Positions 8,661-16,845 of a stretch of 64,000 nt of DNA are shown in pieces (within the stretch, counting starts at the first letter, position 1; each line of letters begins with the position of its first letter). The notes under the pieces are model-generated. The model was not told the origin of the DNA and did no database searches. It was given only the letters and a program-made list of their open reading frames with translations. The position numbers and the translations under genes were made by a program. The stretch comes from Anoxynatronum sibiricum (GTDB taxonomy: Bacteria > Bacillota > Clostridia > Peptostreptococcales > Tindalliaceae): positions 1 to 64,000 of the forward strand of contig NZ_JBCITM010000011.1 of NCBI RefSeq assembly GCF_039414295.1. Reading direction: 5' to 3'.

Positions 8661-9128
8661 TTACCCATTCAAGTGAGATATTTCATCGATCTGATTTTCA
8701 TTGAATACTTGTATATCATGATTTTTCAAAAGCTGTGTTAACACCCCACTACCCTCAATTAACCGACCACTAAACTCTCCATCATGAATATGATACAAGC
8801 CGCAACTCGGGCTGTTTTCTTTCAGGATCACCGCCTGAACATCGCGACTTTTTAACACAGCAAGCACCTTTTGTGATCCAGATAAATATAACTGCGTGAC
8901 ATCAGCGCCTTTTGAGTTTATGATAAATGCCTGACCCGACAATACATCAGCACCTGTTCCGTTCTGAATTTCAGCAGGTTCGCGGGGAGTAGGCAACCCT
9001 CCCATCACCTCCGGACAAAATACCATAAGAGGATGATCTGCACTCAATAAATGTAGTCCTAAACAGTTTGCTGCAGTTCCATTATAGCGACAGGGGACTC
9101 CCATCAGACATGCACTGATTGCAATCAT
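8661..9128 (-). CDS. DUF523 family protein
   Basis: A 155-residue protein of the DUF523 family, whose function is not established. Typical features are the N-terminal SACLMGVPCRYNG with two conserved Cys, VFCPEVMGGLPTPREPAEI (about 36-54) and KENSPSCGLYHIHDGEFSG (about 102-120), a pattern of conserved Cys that suggests metal or cluster binding. GGAGGG lies five bases before the ATG. It follows mutS2 by 31 bases and precedes the lipoprotein by 55, so mutS2, this gene, the lipoprotein gene and argS may form one transcript. Confidence 0.88.
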   Translation of the reverse strand: MIAISACLMGVPCRYNGTAANCLGLHLLSADHPLMVFCPEVMGGLPTPREPAEIQNGTGADVLSGQAFIINSKGADVTQLYLSGSQKVLAVLKSRDVQAVILKENSPSCGLYHIHDGEFSGRLIEGSGVLTQLLKNHDIQVFNENQIDEISHLNG

Positions 9129-9159
9129 AATTTCCCTCCATTTCCAATGCTTCCATCAA

Positions 9160-11550
9160 TCAATTCTTTTTGAAGGTTGCAATCGTTACACCGGCGCCGC
9201 CTTCACCATACTGACCATCACGATATTGTGATACCAACCGATGACCAGACAACATCGTCTGAATGCCGCGTTTCAATACCCCCGTTCCAACGCCATGAAT
9301 AATGGTTACTTGTTCTCTTCCACTTAGATAAGCATCATCCAGAAATTTATCCGCCAAATACAATGCTTCTTCTAAATCAGTCCCGCGTATATCAATATCC
9401 GCCTTGCTGGTTTCTGCTTTATTTTTTATAATTCTCTGGACGCCCTTTTGAATGTGTTGCTGTTTGCGGTTTTCTTTTATAAGACCACTTATCGGGAGCG
9501 TCATTTTCATCATCCCCATTAAAACTGATGCATTTTCATTATTGCTATCTATAGAAATAATGCTTCCTGTTTGGTTAAGGGATGGAATGCGTACTTCATC
9601 GCCTTTTTTAAACGACTTCTCGCGACTTTGACTTTTATCATCAGATTCATTTGACAGCAGGAGTTCCGATTCTCCTCCCTGCACCTCATCCAATTGTTCC
9701 CGAATTCGATTTCTGATCTTTTCTGTTTCGCGGCCAAGGCTCTGTTGGTGCGCCGCATCTTGTGCTTTTCTCAGTTCAAGTATTGTCTGATCAATCTCTG
9801 TCTTCGTTTTTTTGAGGAGTTGTTGTGCCTCTCTTCGAGCTCCAGCTAAAATCGTCTCTCGCTGATCTTCCAGTTTCATTTTTTGTGCCTTCACTTGCCC
9901 CAAGATTGTTTCTGCTTCAAAACGAGCCTCAGAAGTCATCTTTAACTCTTTTTCTATTTGTATACGATTCGTTTCAATTGTTTGAAGCACATCTTCAAAG
10001 GCAACATTCTCTGTCGTCAATAATTTCCTTGCATTTTCAACGATATGTTCATTTATTCCAAGTTTTTTAGAAATTTCAAATGCATTGGATTTTCCTGGTA
10101 CACCGATCAATAGTCGGTAAGTCGGACTCAAAGTAGCTATATCGAATTCTACACAAGCATTTTCAACACGTTCATTTGTTAATGCATATTGCTTAAGTTC
10201 GCTATAGTGAGTCGTCGCAACCACTGTTGCAGAAGCTCGTATTAGATGATCAAGAATGGCCATGGCAAGAGCTGCTCCTTCGTCGGGATCAGTGCCCGCT
10301 CCCAGTTCATCCAATAACACAAGTGATCTTCCTGTAAAATGTTGCAGAATCTCAACAATATTCGTCATATGAGAAGAAAAAGTGCTCAGACTCTGTTCGA
10401 TGCTTTGTTCGTCTCCTATGTCGGCAAAAACTTCTTGGAATACTCCCACAGTCGTTCCATAGTCAGCTGGTAAATGCAGTCCACTCTGAGCCATAAGAAT
10501 AAACAGACCTGCCGTTTTTAAAGCTACGGTTTTCCCGCCCGTATTCGGACCTGTAATGACCAGCGCATTATACTTTTCACCAATCGAGATGTTGTTCGGG
10601 ACCACCTGCTTCAGATCTATCAATGGGTGACGTGCGTTTCGAAGGTGAATGACTTGATTTTCCACCACAGAAGGTTCGACAGCTTTCATTTTGACTGAAA
10701 GGAGTCCCTTCGCCATCCAGTAGTCCAGATACTGCAGTTTTTGCTGATTATCGCTCAGTGCCAATGCATACATGGCTACTTCATCAGTTAACTCCATTAA
10801 AATACGTTCAACTTCCAGCTCTTCTTTTAGTTTAAGTTCTTTAAGCTGATTATTTAATTCGACAATCGCCATCGGTTCAATAAACAGTGTCGCTCCGCTG
10901 GAAGACTGGTCATGCACCAATCCTGGCACCATATTTCGATACTCGTGCCGAACAGGAATAACATATCTTCCCTGACGGATCGTGACGATAGGATCCTGTA
11001 AATATTTTTGTGTTTTGACTGACTGTATCATTTGATTAAGCTTTGATTTAACCGCTTCATTTTTTTGCTGAATTTGCTTCCTGATTTGACGCAAAAGCAA
11101 ACTGGCTTGATCCGAAACTTCAGAATCACTTATAATGCATGTTGTTATTCGCGCTTCTAGTGCTTTAACTGATTGAACTTGAGATACCAGACTGTCAATC
11201 CTGGGCAATTTTTCGCGCTGGTCGATGGACTGCATATGTGAACGACATTTTCGTGCCAAAGACAGCTGCCGCGCCACCACAAGGAGTTGTCCCGGGTCAA
11301 GTGCAGCGCCTATATCAGCCCTGCGCAAAAGTATACTGATATCTTGGAGTCCCGATAAAGGTATGGGGCCTTTTTGCATGATCAGTGATTCGGCTTCACT
11401 TGTTTCTTGCTGCAATTCTTGAATCTGCAATAGTTCAGTTTCTGGGGTAGTTGATTCTGCGAGCAGCTGTCCCAGTGGAGACTGACACTCCAATCCAAGC
11501 ATATCAATAATTTTATCATATTCGAGCACTCTCAATGTTCGTTGATTCAT
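9160..11550 (-). CDS. mutS2: Endonuclease MutS2
   Basis: A 796-residue MutS-family ATPase without the mismatch-binding domain I. The ATPase has Walker A GPNTGGKT (about 335) and Walker B LVLLDELGAGTDPDEG (about 410); a coiled-coil region follows (about 500-640). The C-terminal Smr nuclease domain (about 725-796) shows DIRG and HGVGTG. MutS2 proteins suppress homologous recombination, and in Bacillus subtilis MutS2 splits collided ribosomes to start quality control. The ATG at 11548-11550 is used since AAAGGA lies upstream; a longer in-frame start at 11589 has none. Confidence 0.95.
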   Translation of the reverse strand: MNQRTLRVLEYDKIIDMLGLECQSPLGQLLAESTTPETELLQIQELQQETSEAESLIMQKGPIPLSGLQDISILLRRADIGAALDPGQLLVVARQLSLARKCRSHMQSIDQREKLPRIDSLVSQVQSVKALEARITTCIISDSEVSDQASLLLRQIRKQIQQKNEAVKSKLNQMIQSVKTQKYLQDPIVTIRQGRYVIPVRHEYRNMVPGLVHDQSSSGATLFIEPMAIVELNNQLKELKLKEELEVERILMELTDEVAMYALALSDNQQKLQYLDYWMAKGLLSVKMKAVEPSVVENQVIHLRNARHPLIDLKQVVPNNISIGEKYNALVITGPNTGGKTVALKTAGLFILMAQSGLHLPADYGTTVGVFQEVFADIGDEQSIEQSLSTFSSHMTNIVEILQHFTGRSLVLLDELGAGTDPDEGAALAMAILDHLIRASATVVATTHYSELKQYALTNERVENACVEFDIATLSPTYRLLIGVPGKSNAFEISKKLGINEHIVENARKLLTTENVAFEDVLQTIETNRIQIEKELKMTSEARFEAETILGQVKAQKMKLEDQRETILAGARREAQQLLKKTKTEIDQTILELRKAQDAAHQQSLGRETEKIRNRIREQLDEVQGGESELLLSNESDDKSQSREKSFKKGDEVRIPSLNQTGSIISIDSNNENASVLMGMMKMTLPISGLIKENRKQQHIQKGVQRIIKNKAETSKADIDIRGTDLEEALYLADKFLDDAYLSGREQVTIIHGVGTGVLKRGIQTMLSGHRLVSQYRDGQYGEGGAGVTIATFKKN

Positions 11551-11678
11551 AATGAATGTCCTTTCCTGCATGTCTATATTGCTATTCACTATTTACCGAC
11601 ATTATTGTAGCACAGTTCATCATCTTAAGCCAGCTTTGATGACCTGTGCACGAGAAGAAACAGAAGCCTAACCCATCG

Positions 11679-11715
11679 AAAAAAGGGCCTCTCCCCATTA
11701 TGAGGAAAGAAGCCC
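11679..11715 (-). terminator. Terminator of the aminotransferase operon
   Basis: On the minus strand GGGC (11712-11715) with following bases pairs with GAGAGGCCC, and six T (11679-11684) follow. It lies just after the stop codon of the aminotransferase gene. Confidence 0.7.
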
Positions 11716-11731
11716 AGTTATAATTGAAAGC

Positions 11732-13057
11732 TTAAATCATGTTGTCAGCAGAGTCCAGCACGCGATCGAGAATGGCCAGTGCTTCCCGCAACTCAGCTTC
11801 AGTGATGCACAATGGTGGTGCGATAATTAGAATGTTCTCGTGGCTGTAAGTTGCAAAGCCTTCATTTTGAAGCATCCCTAAGATTTTTTTCATGATTTTT
11901 TCAGGATCTTTACCATAAGGTACAATAGGTTCTTTTGTTTCTTTATCTTTCACAAGTTCCACGGCTGAGAAGAGTCCGATATAGCGCACATCTCCCACAC
12001 ATGGATGTTTCACTTTTAGCTCTTCCAGCAGGCTCCCCAATACCTTGCCCAGGTTTTTGGAGTTTTCAATAAGCTTTTCATCCCGATAAACGTCAATGGT
12101 GGCGCAGGCTGTAGCACAGCCCATGGGGTGACCATTGTAGGTGAGACCGCAGTACATCACATTGTCATCAAAATAAGCTGCAATTTCTTTGCTGACAATG
12201 GTACCACCCAGCGGCAGGTATCCACAAGTGGCTCCTTTTGCAAAAGTGATAATATCTGGTTTCACATCCCAGTGATTCACTGCAAACCATTCACCGGTAC
12301 GGCCCCAGCCAGCCATGACTTCGTCGCAAACCATTACAATTCCAAATTCGTCACAAAGATCTCTCACGCCTTTAAGATAACCTTCTGGTGGTATGATAAT
12401 CCCATTGCTGCCAGTGACTGTTTCCAGGAAGATAGCAGCCACATGTTGAGGACCTTCGTAAAGAATTTGTTCACGAAGCTGACCAATATAGTATTTGGTA
12501 GCCTCAGCGTCATCCTTAAAGGGGAAGGGGGCCCGATAGACATAAGGATCAAAGAACTTCACAAAACCGGCAATACCTGGTTCGCTGGCAAACCGACGAG
12601 GTTCTCCAGTGAGATTGGCAGCTCCATAAGTAGCTCCATGATAGGAGCGATAGCGGGAAAACACTTTGTGACGGCCTGTGAACATGCGGGCGATTTTGAT
12701 GGCATTTTCGTTTGCTTCTGCACCTGCATTAGTAAAGAAGACCTTACCCATATTGTCAGGAGCTACTTCGATAACTTTTCGGGCAGCTTCAGACTTGGCT
12801 TCAAAGGCATACGCAGGTCCCATGAATGCCATTTTGTCAGCCTGATCCTTGATGGCTTGAATCACTTTTTTGTGACCATGTCCAATGTTCATATTGACCA
12901 ATTGTGATGACATATCAAAATACTTTTTGCCGTCAGCATCCCAAAAATAAATGCCTTCTGCCTTGGTAATAACCAGCGGGTTTAATGCTCCCTGAGCACT
13001 CCAGGAATGAAGGTTGTACGTCAAGTCATCTTTTTTGACCTTTGCCGCATCTTGCAT
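11732..13057 (-). CDS. Class III pyridoxal-phosphate aminotransferase
   Basis: A 441-residue class III (omega) aminotransferase. Visible family features are the N-terminal LHSWSAQGALNPL, the cofactor phosphate region TNAGAEANENAIK (about 108-120), YHGATYG, the Asp before the cofactor in VMVCDEVMAGWGRTG (about 240) and the catalytic Lys in ITFAKGATCGYLPLG (about 270). The HSWSAQ start resembles enzymes annotated as taurine:2-oxoglutarate aminotransferases, but beta-alanine, GABA or another omega-amino acid are possible. It follows the acylating aldehyde dehydrogenase by 14 bases with GGAGG seven bases before ATG, so the pair would convert an amine to an aldehyde and then to an acyl-CoA. Confidence 0.88.
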   Translation of the reverse strand: MQDAAKVKKDDLTYNLHSWSAQGALNPLVITKAEGIYFWDADGKKYFDMSSQLVNMNIGHGHKKVIQAIKDQADKMAFMGPAYAFEAKSEAARKVIEVAPDNMGKVFFTNAGAEANENAIKIARMFTGRHKVFSRYRSYHGATYGAANLTGEPRRFASEPGIAGFVKFFDPYVYRAPFPFKDDAEATKYYIGQLREQILYEGPQHVAAIFLETVTGSNGIIIPPEGYLKGVRDLCDEFGIVMVCDEVMAGWGRTGEWFAVNHWDVKPDIITFAKGATCGYLPLGGTIVSKEIAAYFDDNVMYCGLTYNGHPMGCATACATIDVYRDEKLIENSKNLGKVLGSLLEELKVKHPCVGDVRYIGLFSAVELVKDKETKEPIVPYGKDPEKIMKKILGMLQNEGFATYSHENILIIAPPLCITEAELREALAILDRVLDSADNMI

Positions 13058-13071
13058 GTTGTCGCCTCCCT

Positions 13072-14466
13072 TTATTTGTTCATCACATTTCCAAAAAGTT
13101 CTTCATCAGTGGGAACTACCGGAGCAAACGGTCTGGATACCCAAGTTGTGTTGATCATATGTTTCCAGGTGATATTTTCTGAAACGCTGTTACCTCCCCA
13201 GCTTCCACAACCAAGACTAGTGGTGAATGGCATTCCATTGAACCAGTTTCCCGTATTGGCAGGCGCCATTCCTTGCCGGATGTTCATGCGGCTTACTTTC
13301 GTCTTCAAAGCAAGTTCCATAATGTGTTCTTCATTAAATGAGTGGATACCGCAGGAGTGACCCATGCCTTGGAATTTGGTAATGGTGTTTACAAGGTCAA
13401 CTGCATCGCTAAATTGATCATACTTGAAAGCCGTTGTTACAACTGACAGTTTTTCACCTGAGAAAGGATACTCGGCTCCAATTCCAGTTTCAGGAACGAC
13501 GTAGAACTTGACATCTTCTGGAATTTTTAGGTCAGCAACCTCTGCAATGGTCTGTGGTGATTGAGCAATGATCTTAGGATTCAAGTGACCATCAACCCAC
13601 ATCGCAGCCTGAAGTTTTGCCTTTTCTTCAGGATTCACCACATATCCACCTTCGTTTCTCAATGCATCCAAAAACTCATCATAAATATCTTTTTGAATAA
13701 TAAGTGAGTTTTCAGCAGAACAACTGGTTGCGAAATCAAAAGTTTTACTGATTCTGATTTTTTCTGCCGCATCTTTAATATCAGCAGTTTCATCAATGAC
13801 TACAACAGCATTTCCTGCTCCCACACCATATGCAGGTGTTCCCGAAGAATAAGCAGCATGCACCAGACCCGCACCACCGGTGGCTACTACCAGGTCGCAT
13901 TGTTTCATTAGTTCGTTGCTGATTTCAAGTGTAGGATCTTCAATCCCAATAACCAGATCTTCAGGAGCGCCAAAACGCTTCAATGTTTCTCTCATTAAAC
14001 CCACAATATATGTGTTGGTTCTTTTAGTTCTGGGATGGGGAGACATAACAATCGCATTTCGACCTTTGATGGCATGTGCAGCTTTGACTGTCGGTGTAGC
14101 TTCAGGATTTGTGCATGGAATCAGTGCTCCAATCACTCCAATTGGTTTTGCAATTTTTGTGATTTGCTTTTCTTCGTCAATCTCAATGACACCAACCGAT
14201 TTTTTGCCTTTCATATCACGGACAGCGCCTTTTGCTTTTGCCATTAACTTGTTGTATTTTCCTTCGTAGTTCCCCATTCGCGATTCTTCAACAGCCATTT
14301 TGGAGATTTCTTGCGCCGGTCCATCTTTCACGATATTCCATACCAGCGCTTCAACCAACTCATCCACTTGCTCCTGCGAATAATACTCAATGGCTTCCTG
14401 AGCTTTTCGAGCTCGTTCAATTAACCCGGCAACATACTCAACAGCTTCTTGATTCATTTGATCCAT
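13072..14466 (-). CDS. CoA-acylating aldehyde dehydrogenase (SauS/EutE-like)
   Basis: A 464-residue NAD(P)-dependent aldehyde dehydrogenase of the CoA-acylating branch. The catalytic Cys lies in FATSCSAENS (about 242); the N-terminal half has the cofactor region IGVIGALIPCTNPEATP (about 98). CoA-acylating members have this length and Cys context, unlike hydrolysing ALDHs with the GQxC pattern. The C-terminal TTSLGCGSWGGNSVSENITW recalls sulfoacetaldehyde dehydrogenase (SauS) and acetaldehyde dehydrogenases. With its partner aminotransferase it could act on sulfoacetaldehyde or malonate semialdehyde; the sequence does not decide. The ATG at 14466 has GGAGG seven bases upstream. It lies directly behind a sigma-54 promoter. 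Confidence 0.87.
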   Translation of the reverse strand: MDQMNQEAVEYVAGLIERARKAQEAIEYYSQEQVDELVEALVWNIVKDGPAQEISKMAVEESRMGNYEGKYNKLMAKAKGAVRDMKGKKSVGVIEIDEEKQITKIAKPIGVIGALIPCTNPEATPTVKAAHAIKGRNAIVMSPHPRTKRTNTYIVGLMRETLKRFGAPEDLVIGIEDPTLEISNELMKQCDLVVATGGAGLVHAAYSSGTPAYGVGAGNAVVVIDETADIKDAAEKIRISKTFDFATSCSAENSLIIQKDIYDEFLDALRNEGGYVVNPEEKAKLQAAMWVDGHLNPKIIAQSPQTIAEVADLKIPEDVKFYVVPETGIGAEYPFSGEKLSVVTTAFKYDQFSDAVDLVNTITKFQGMGHSCGIHSFNEEHIMELALKTKVSRMNIRQGMAPANTGNWFNGMPFTTSLGCGSWGGNSVSENITWKHMINTTWVSRPFAPVVPTDEELFGNVMNK

Positions 14467-14557
14467 CTGAACGCCTCCTAGAATTAAATTATGATCCGGC
14501 AAATGCCGGGGCAATAAATAGTGAATCGATCTGTTTGTTTCAACACAGCGATTATTA

Positions 14558-14573
14558 TGCAAGTACTGTGCCA
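14558..14573 (-). promoter_or_regulatory. Sigma-54 promoter of the aldehyde dehydrogenase-aminotransferase operon
   Basis: On the minus strand the sequence TGGCACAGTACTTGCA matches the sigma-54 consensus (TGGCAC, five bases, TTGCA) with correct -24/-12 spacing. It lies 92 bases before the dehydrogenase start and downstream of a sigma-54 activator gene, so activator-dependent, substrate-induced expression is likely. Confidence 0.9.
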
Positions 14574-14620
14574 CAATTCGCGATGACGAGCAAAAACTGA
14601 GATGAAAGAAGGTTAATTCG

Positions 14621-14825
14621 TTAAAGCATGGTGTTTCCTATGATAAATTCCGCCATTCTTCTGTTGTTTGCAATGATGGCATCATCAAGCACCTCCTTTC
14701 GATTCATTAATGACTCATCTAATGGCAAAGGGCTTGAAAATGTCTAAATGATATCAACAATGTCAGTGTCCACTTCTTTGAGCAGTCTTTGAATCGCTTG
14801 ATTTAAAAATGTATCATTATTGATC
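14621..14825 (-). other. Intergenic stretch with broken coding-like frame and a strong ribosome site
   Basis: Between the activator gene and the sigma-54 promoter one minus-strand frame reads like protein: INNDTFLNQAIQRLLKEV and onward to an amber stop (14744-14746), then in the same frame PLDESLMNRKEVLDDAII and onward to TAA (14621-14623). No start codon with a ribosome site precedes it. A separate strong site AAAGGAGGT (14691-14699) precedes ATGATG (14680-14685), which opens only a 15-codon peptide ending at 14638. An imperfect dyad ATGAT-GGC-ATCAT near 14674-14686 could be an activator site. This may be a gene remnant, a leader peptide or a regulatory region. Confidence 0.35.
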
Positions 14826-16496
14826 TTAACTGCCTTGGTATTTGATGTGATATTTGTTCATTTTTCGAACAATGGTGGGCTGACTCACATCCAGCACTTT
14901 TGCAATCTCGCGGGTTGTTCGGTGCTTTTGGGCAGCAGCCGCGATCACCTGTTTTTCGACTTCCTCCACCGTCTGCTTTAATGTGCTTTTCACAGAAAGT
15001 CTCATATCTTTTTGGCGATGGTCTTCTCCTAAAATAAATCCCGGCAAATTCTCTGGCAGAATCTCCTTTCCTTTTGTTGTAATAACGATTCTTTCAATTA
15101 TATTTTCCAGCTCTCGAACATTTCCTGGCCAGCTATAACGCAAAAGCACATCAATTGTATTTGAATCAAGGCGTTTCTCCACAGCAAATTTCTCATTATA
15201 CTTTTTTAAAAAATAGGTTACCAACGGAAAAATATCTTCTTTTCTTTCTCTTAACGGAGAAAGATGTATGGGAACAACATTAAGTCGATAATACAAATCT
15301 TCACGAAATTGATGTGTTCTCACCATCTCATTTAAATCTTGATTTGTGGCTGTGATAATACGTACGTTCACGGGTATTGGTTTGATTCCCCCGACACGCT
15401 GTACTTCTTTATCTTGAATTGCATGTAATAACTTAACCTGTAAGTTAATCGGCAACTCAGAGATTTCATCAAGAAAAATAGTGCCGTTTTGTGCAACTTC
15501 AAAGAGACCAGGCTTGCCTTGCTTTTTAGAACCTGTGAAAGCACCTGCTTCATATCCAAAAAGCTCTGACTCCAAGAGAGATTCCGGAATTGCCCCACAG
15601 TTCACTTTAACAAAGGGCCTGTCCTGGTTTTCGCCAAAAAGATGAATAAACTTGGCAATTTCTCCTTTTCCGACACCCGACTCTCCCGTTATAAGAACTG
15701 TCGAATCAATTTGTGCCAAACGTTTCGAGAGTTGTATAACATCTTTCATTTTCTTGCTTTTGATAATCAACGTGCCGATGCGTTCTTGTTGCTCTTCCTT
15801 CAGTTCTTCCAGTGTGTTATGCACATCTTCAAGCTGGTTTTTAAGGGATATGAGTTCTGTCATATCCCTGGAAGTGGTAATAATTTTTTGTATATTGCCC
15901 CTTTTGTCAAAAATGGGAGTCCCTGTTGTCATTAGTTTTTTTCCGTGTCGATTATTATGAAGAATGGTTACCTCTTCTTTTTTTGTAAAAGCCATTTTGG
16001 CAACAGATGGATAAAACAGCCCTGATTTTTCCTGCTCATCAATATTCTTCCCAATAACATTCTCTTTCGAGACCTGATACAGTTGGCTGGCTGCTTTATT
16101 CATCCATTGAGTGATCCCGTCTTTATTGTCAATGAAAATAGCGTCCTGGGCAGAATCAAAGATCATTTTGAACTCTTCTGTGCTTGCATTTGAAATAACG
16201 CTGGCCATATTTTCAATATCAAAAAACATAGCTCCGAAGATGTATCCTTCCTGGTCTTCTGCCATCAGATATGTCTGTACGAGAACATCATTGTCTTCCA
16301 GCACCTTCCAGTTTTCCTGTCGGTTCTGTTGTAAGTCTGCAATAAATGCAGCAATTTGTTGCTCATTTCCAATTTTTTTGCGATATAAATCGAGAAAAAA
16401 GGAAGCCCTTTTGTTTTGATAGATGATCTGACCATTCTCTCGAATAATCACCATACCCGCCGGAATCATATCCAACAACTGATTCACAAATTCCAT
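14826..16496 (-). CDS. PAS-domain sigma-54-dependent transcriptional activator
   Basis: A 556-residue regulator. Two PAS-like domains (about 1-100 and 106-213) sense a signal, a short coiled linker follows, and the AAA+ domain carries Walker A GESGVGKG (about 271-278), the sigma-54 contact loop GAFTGS (about 318-323) and Walker B-like GTIFLDEISELP. A Fis-type helix-turn-helix ends the protein (TTREIAKVLDVSQPTIVRKM). There is no receiver domain, so it responds directly to a ligand or redox state. The second ATG (16494-16496) is chosen: GGAGG is seven bases before it but only one base before the first ATG. The adjacent sigma-54 promoter at 14558-14573 is its obvious target. Confidence 0.93.
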   Translation of the reverse strand: MEFVNQLLDMIPAGMVIIRENGQIIYQNKRASFFLDLYRKKIGNEQQIAAFIADLQQNRQENWKVLEDNDVLVQTYLMAEDQEGYIFGAMFFDIENMASVISNASTEEFKMIFDSAQDAIFIDNKDGITQWMNKAASQLYQVSKENVIGKNIDEQEKSGLFYPSVAKMAFTKKEEVTILHNNRHGKKLMTTGTPIFDKRGNIQKIITTSRDMTELISLKNQLEDVHNTLEELKEEQQERIGTLIIKSKKMKDVIQLSKRLAQIDSTVLITGESGVGKGEIAKFIHLFGENQDRPFVKVNCGAIPESLLESELFGYEAGAFTGSKKQGKPGLFEVAQNGTIFLDEISELPINLQVKLLHAIQDKEVQRVGGIKPIPVNVRIITATNQDLNEMVRTHQFREDLYYRLNVVPIHLSPLRERKEDIFPLVTYFLKKYNEKFAVEKRLDSNTIDVLLRYSWPGNVRELENIIERIVITTKGKEILPENLPGFILGEDHRQKDMRLSVKSTLKQTVEEVEKQVIAAAAQKHRTTREIAKVLDVSQPTIVRKMNKYHIKYQGS

Positions 16497-16736
16497 TCGC
16501 ATTCCTCCAGTCTATTGCAACATCTCATTAACCCATCGACTTCATACCAATTACCAGTAAAACAGATGTTAATGTGACTGATTCAAAAATAGATCGTAAG
16601 CATCTATTCAAAATTGTATCACAAAATATAGGTATATTCAAATAGCAACATCCCCCTTTCTCTAATCATCAACTGAATCTTTATGTTTCACCGAATCCAC
16701 CCAGAGATATAAATGTATATAAGTGATTGACCTGAT

Positions 16737-16780
16737 ACAGTGGAAATTCATTCGCCAGAACCACTGTCTTAAAGTATAAT
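16737..16780 (+). promoter_or_regulatory. Probable promoter and inverted repeat upstream of the 1634-residue protein gene
   Basis: A TATAAT (16775-16780) lies 66 bases before the start codon, without a good -35 box. Just upstream a 7-base inverted repeat ACAGTGG (16737-16743) / CCACTGT (16761-16767) with a 17-base gap could be an operator. The rest of the gap 16503-16736 is A/T rich with no gene or RNA that I can see. Confidence 0.4.
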
Positions 16781-16845
16781 AATCAGTGACAGTTCTAACA
16801 GATTGTAAACTGCATCATAGAAACGATCAATAGGGGGTTTCAACG

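Noticed and set aside
12128..12907. 259-codon open frame on the plus strand
   Set aside because: It is antisense to the well-supported aminotransferase gene, has no ribosome site and no recognisable domain; it is a shadow of the codon pattern.
13072..14574. Longer aldehyde dehydrogenase starting at 14574
   Set aside because: The extension runs through the sigma-54 promoter and 5' leader, and the ATG at 14466 has an excellent ribosome site.
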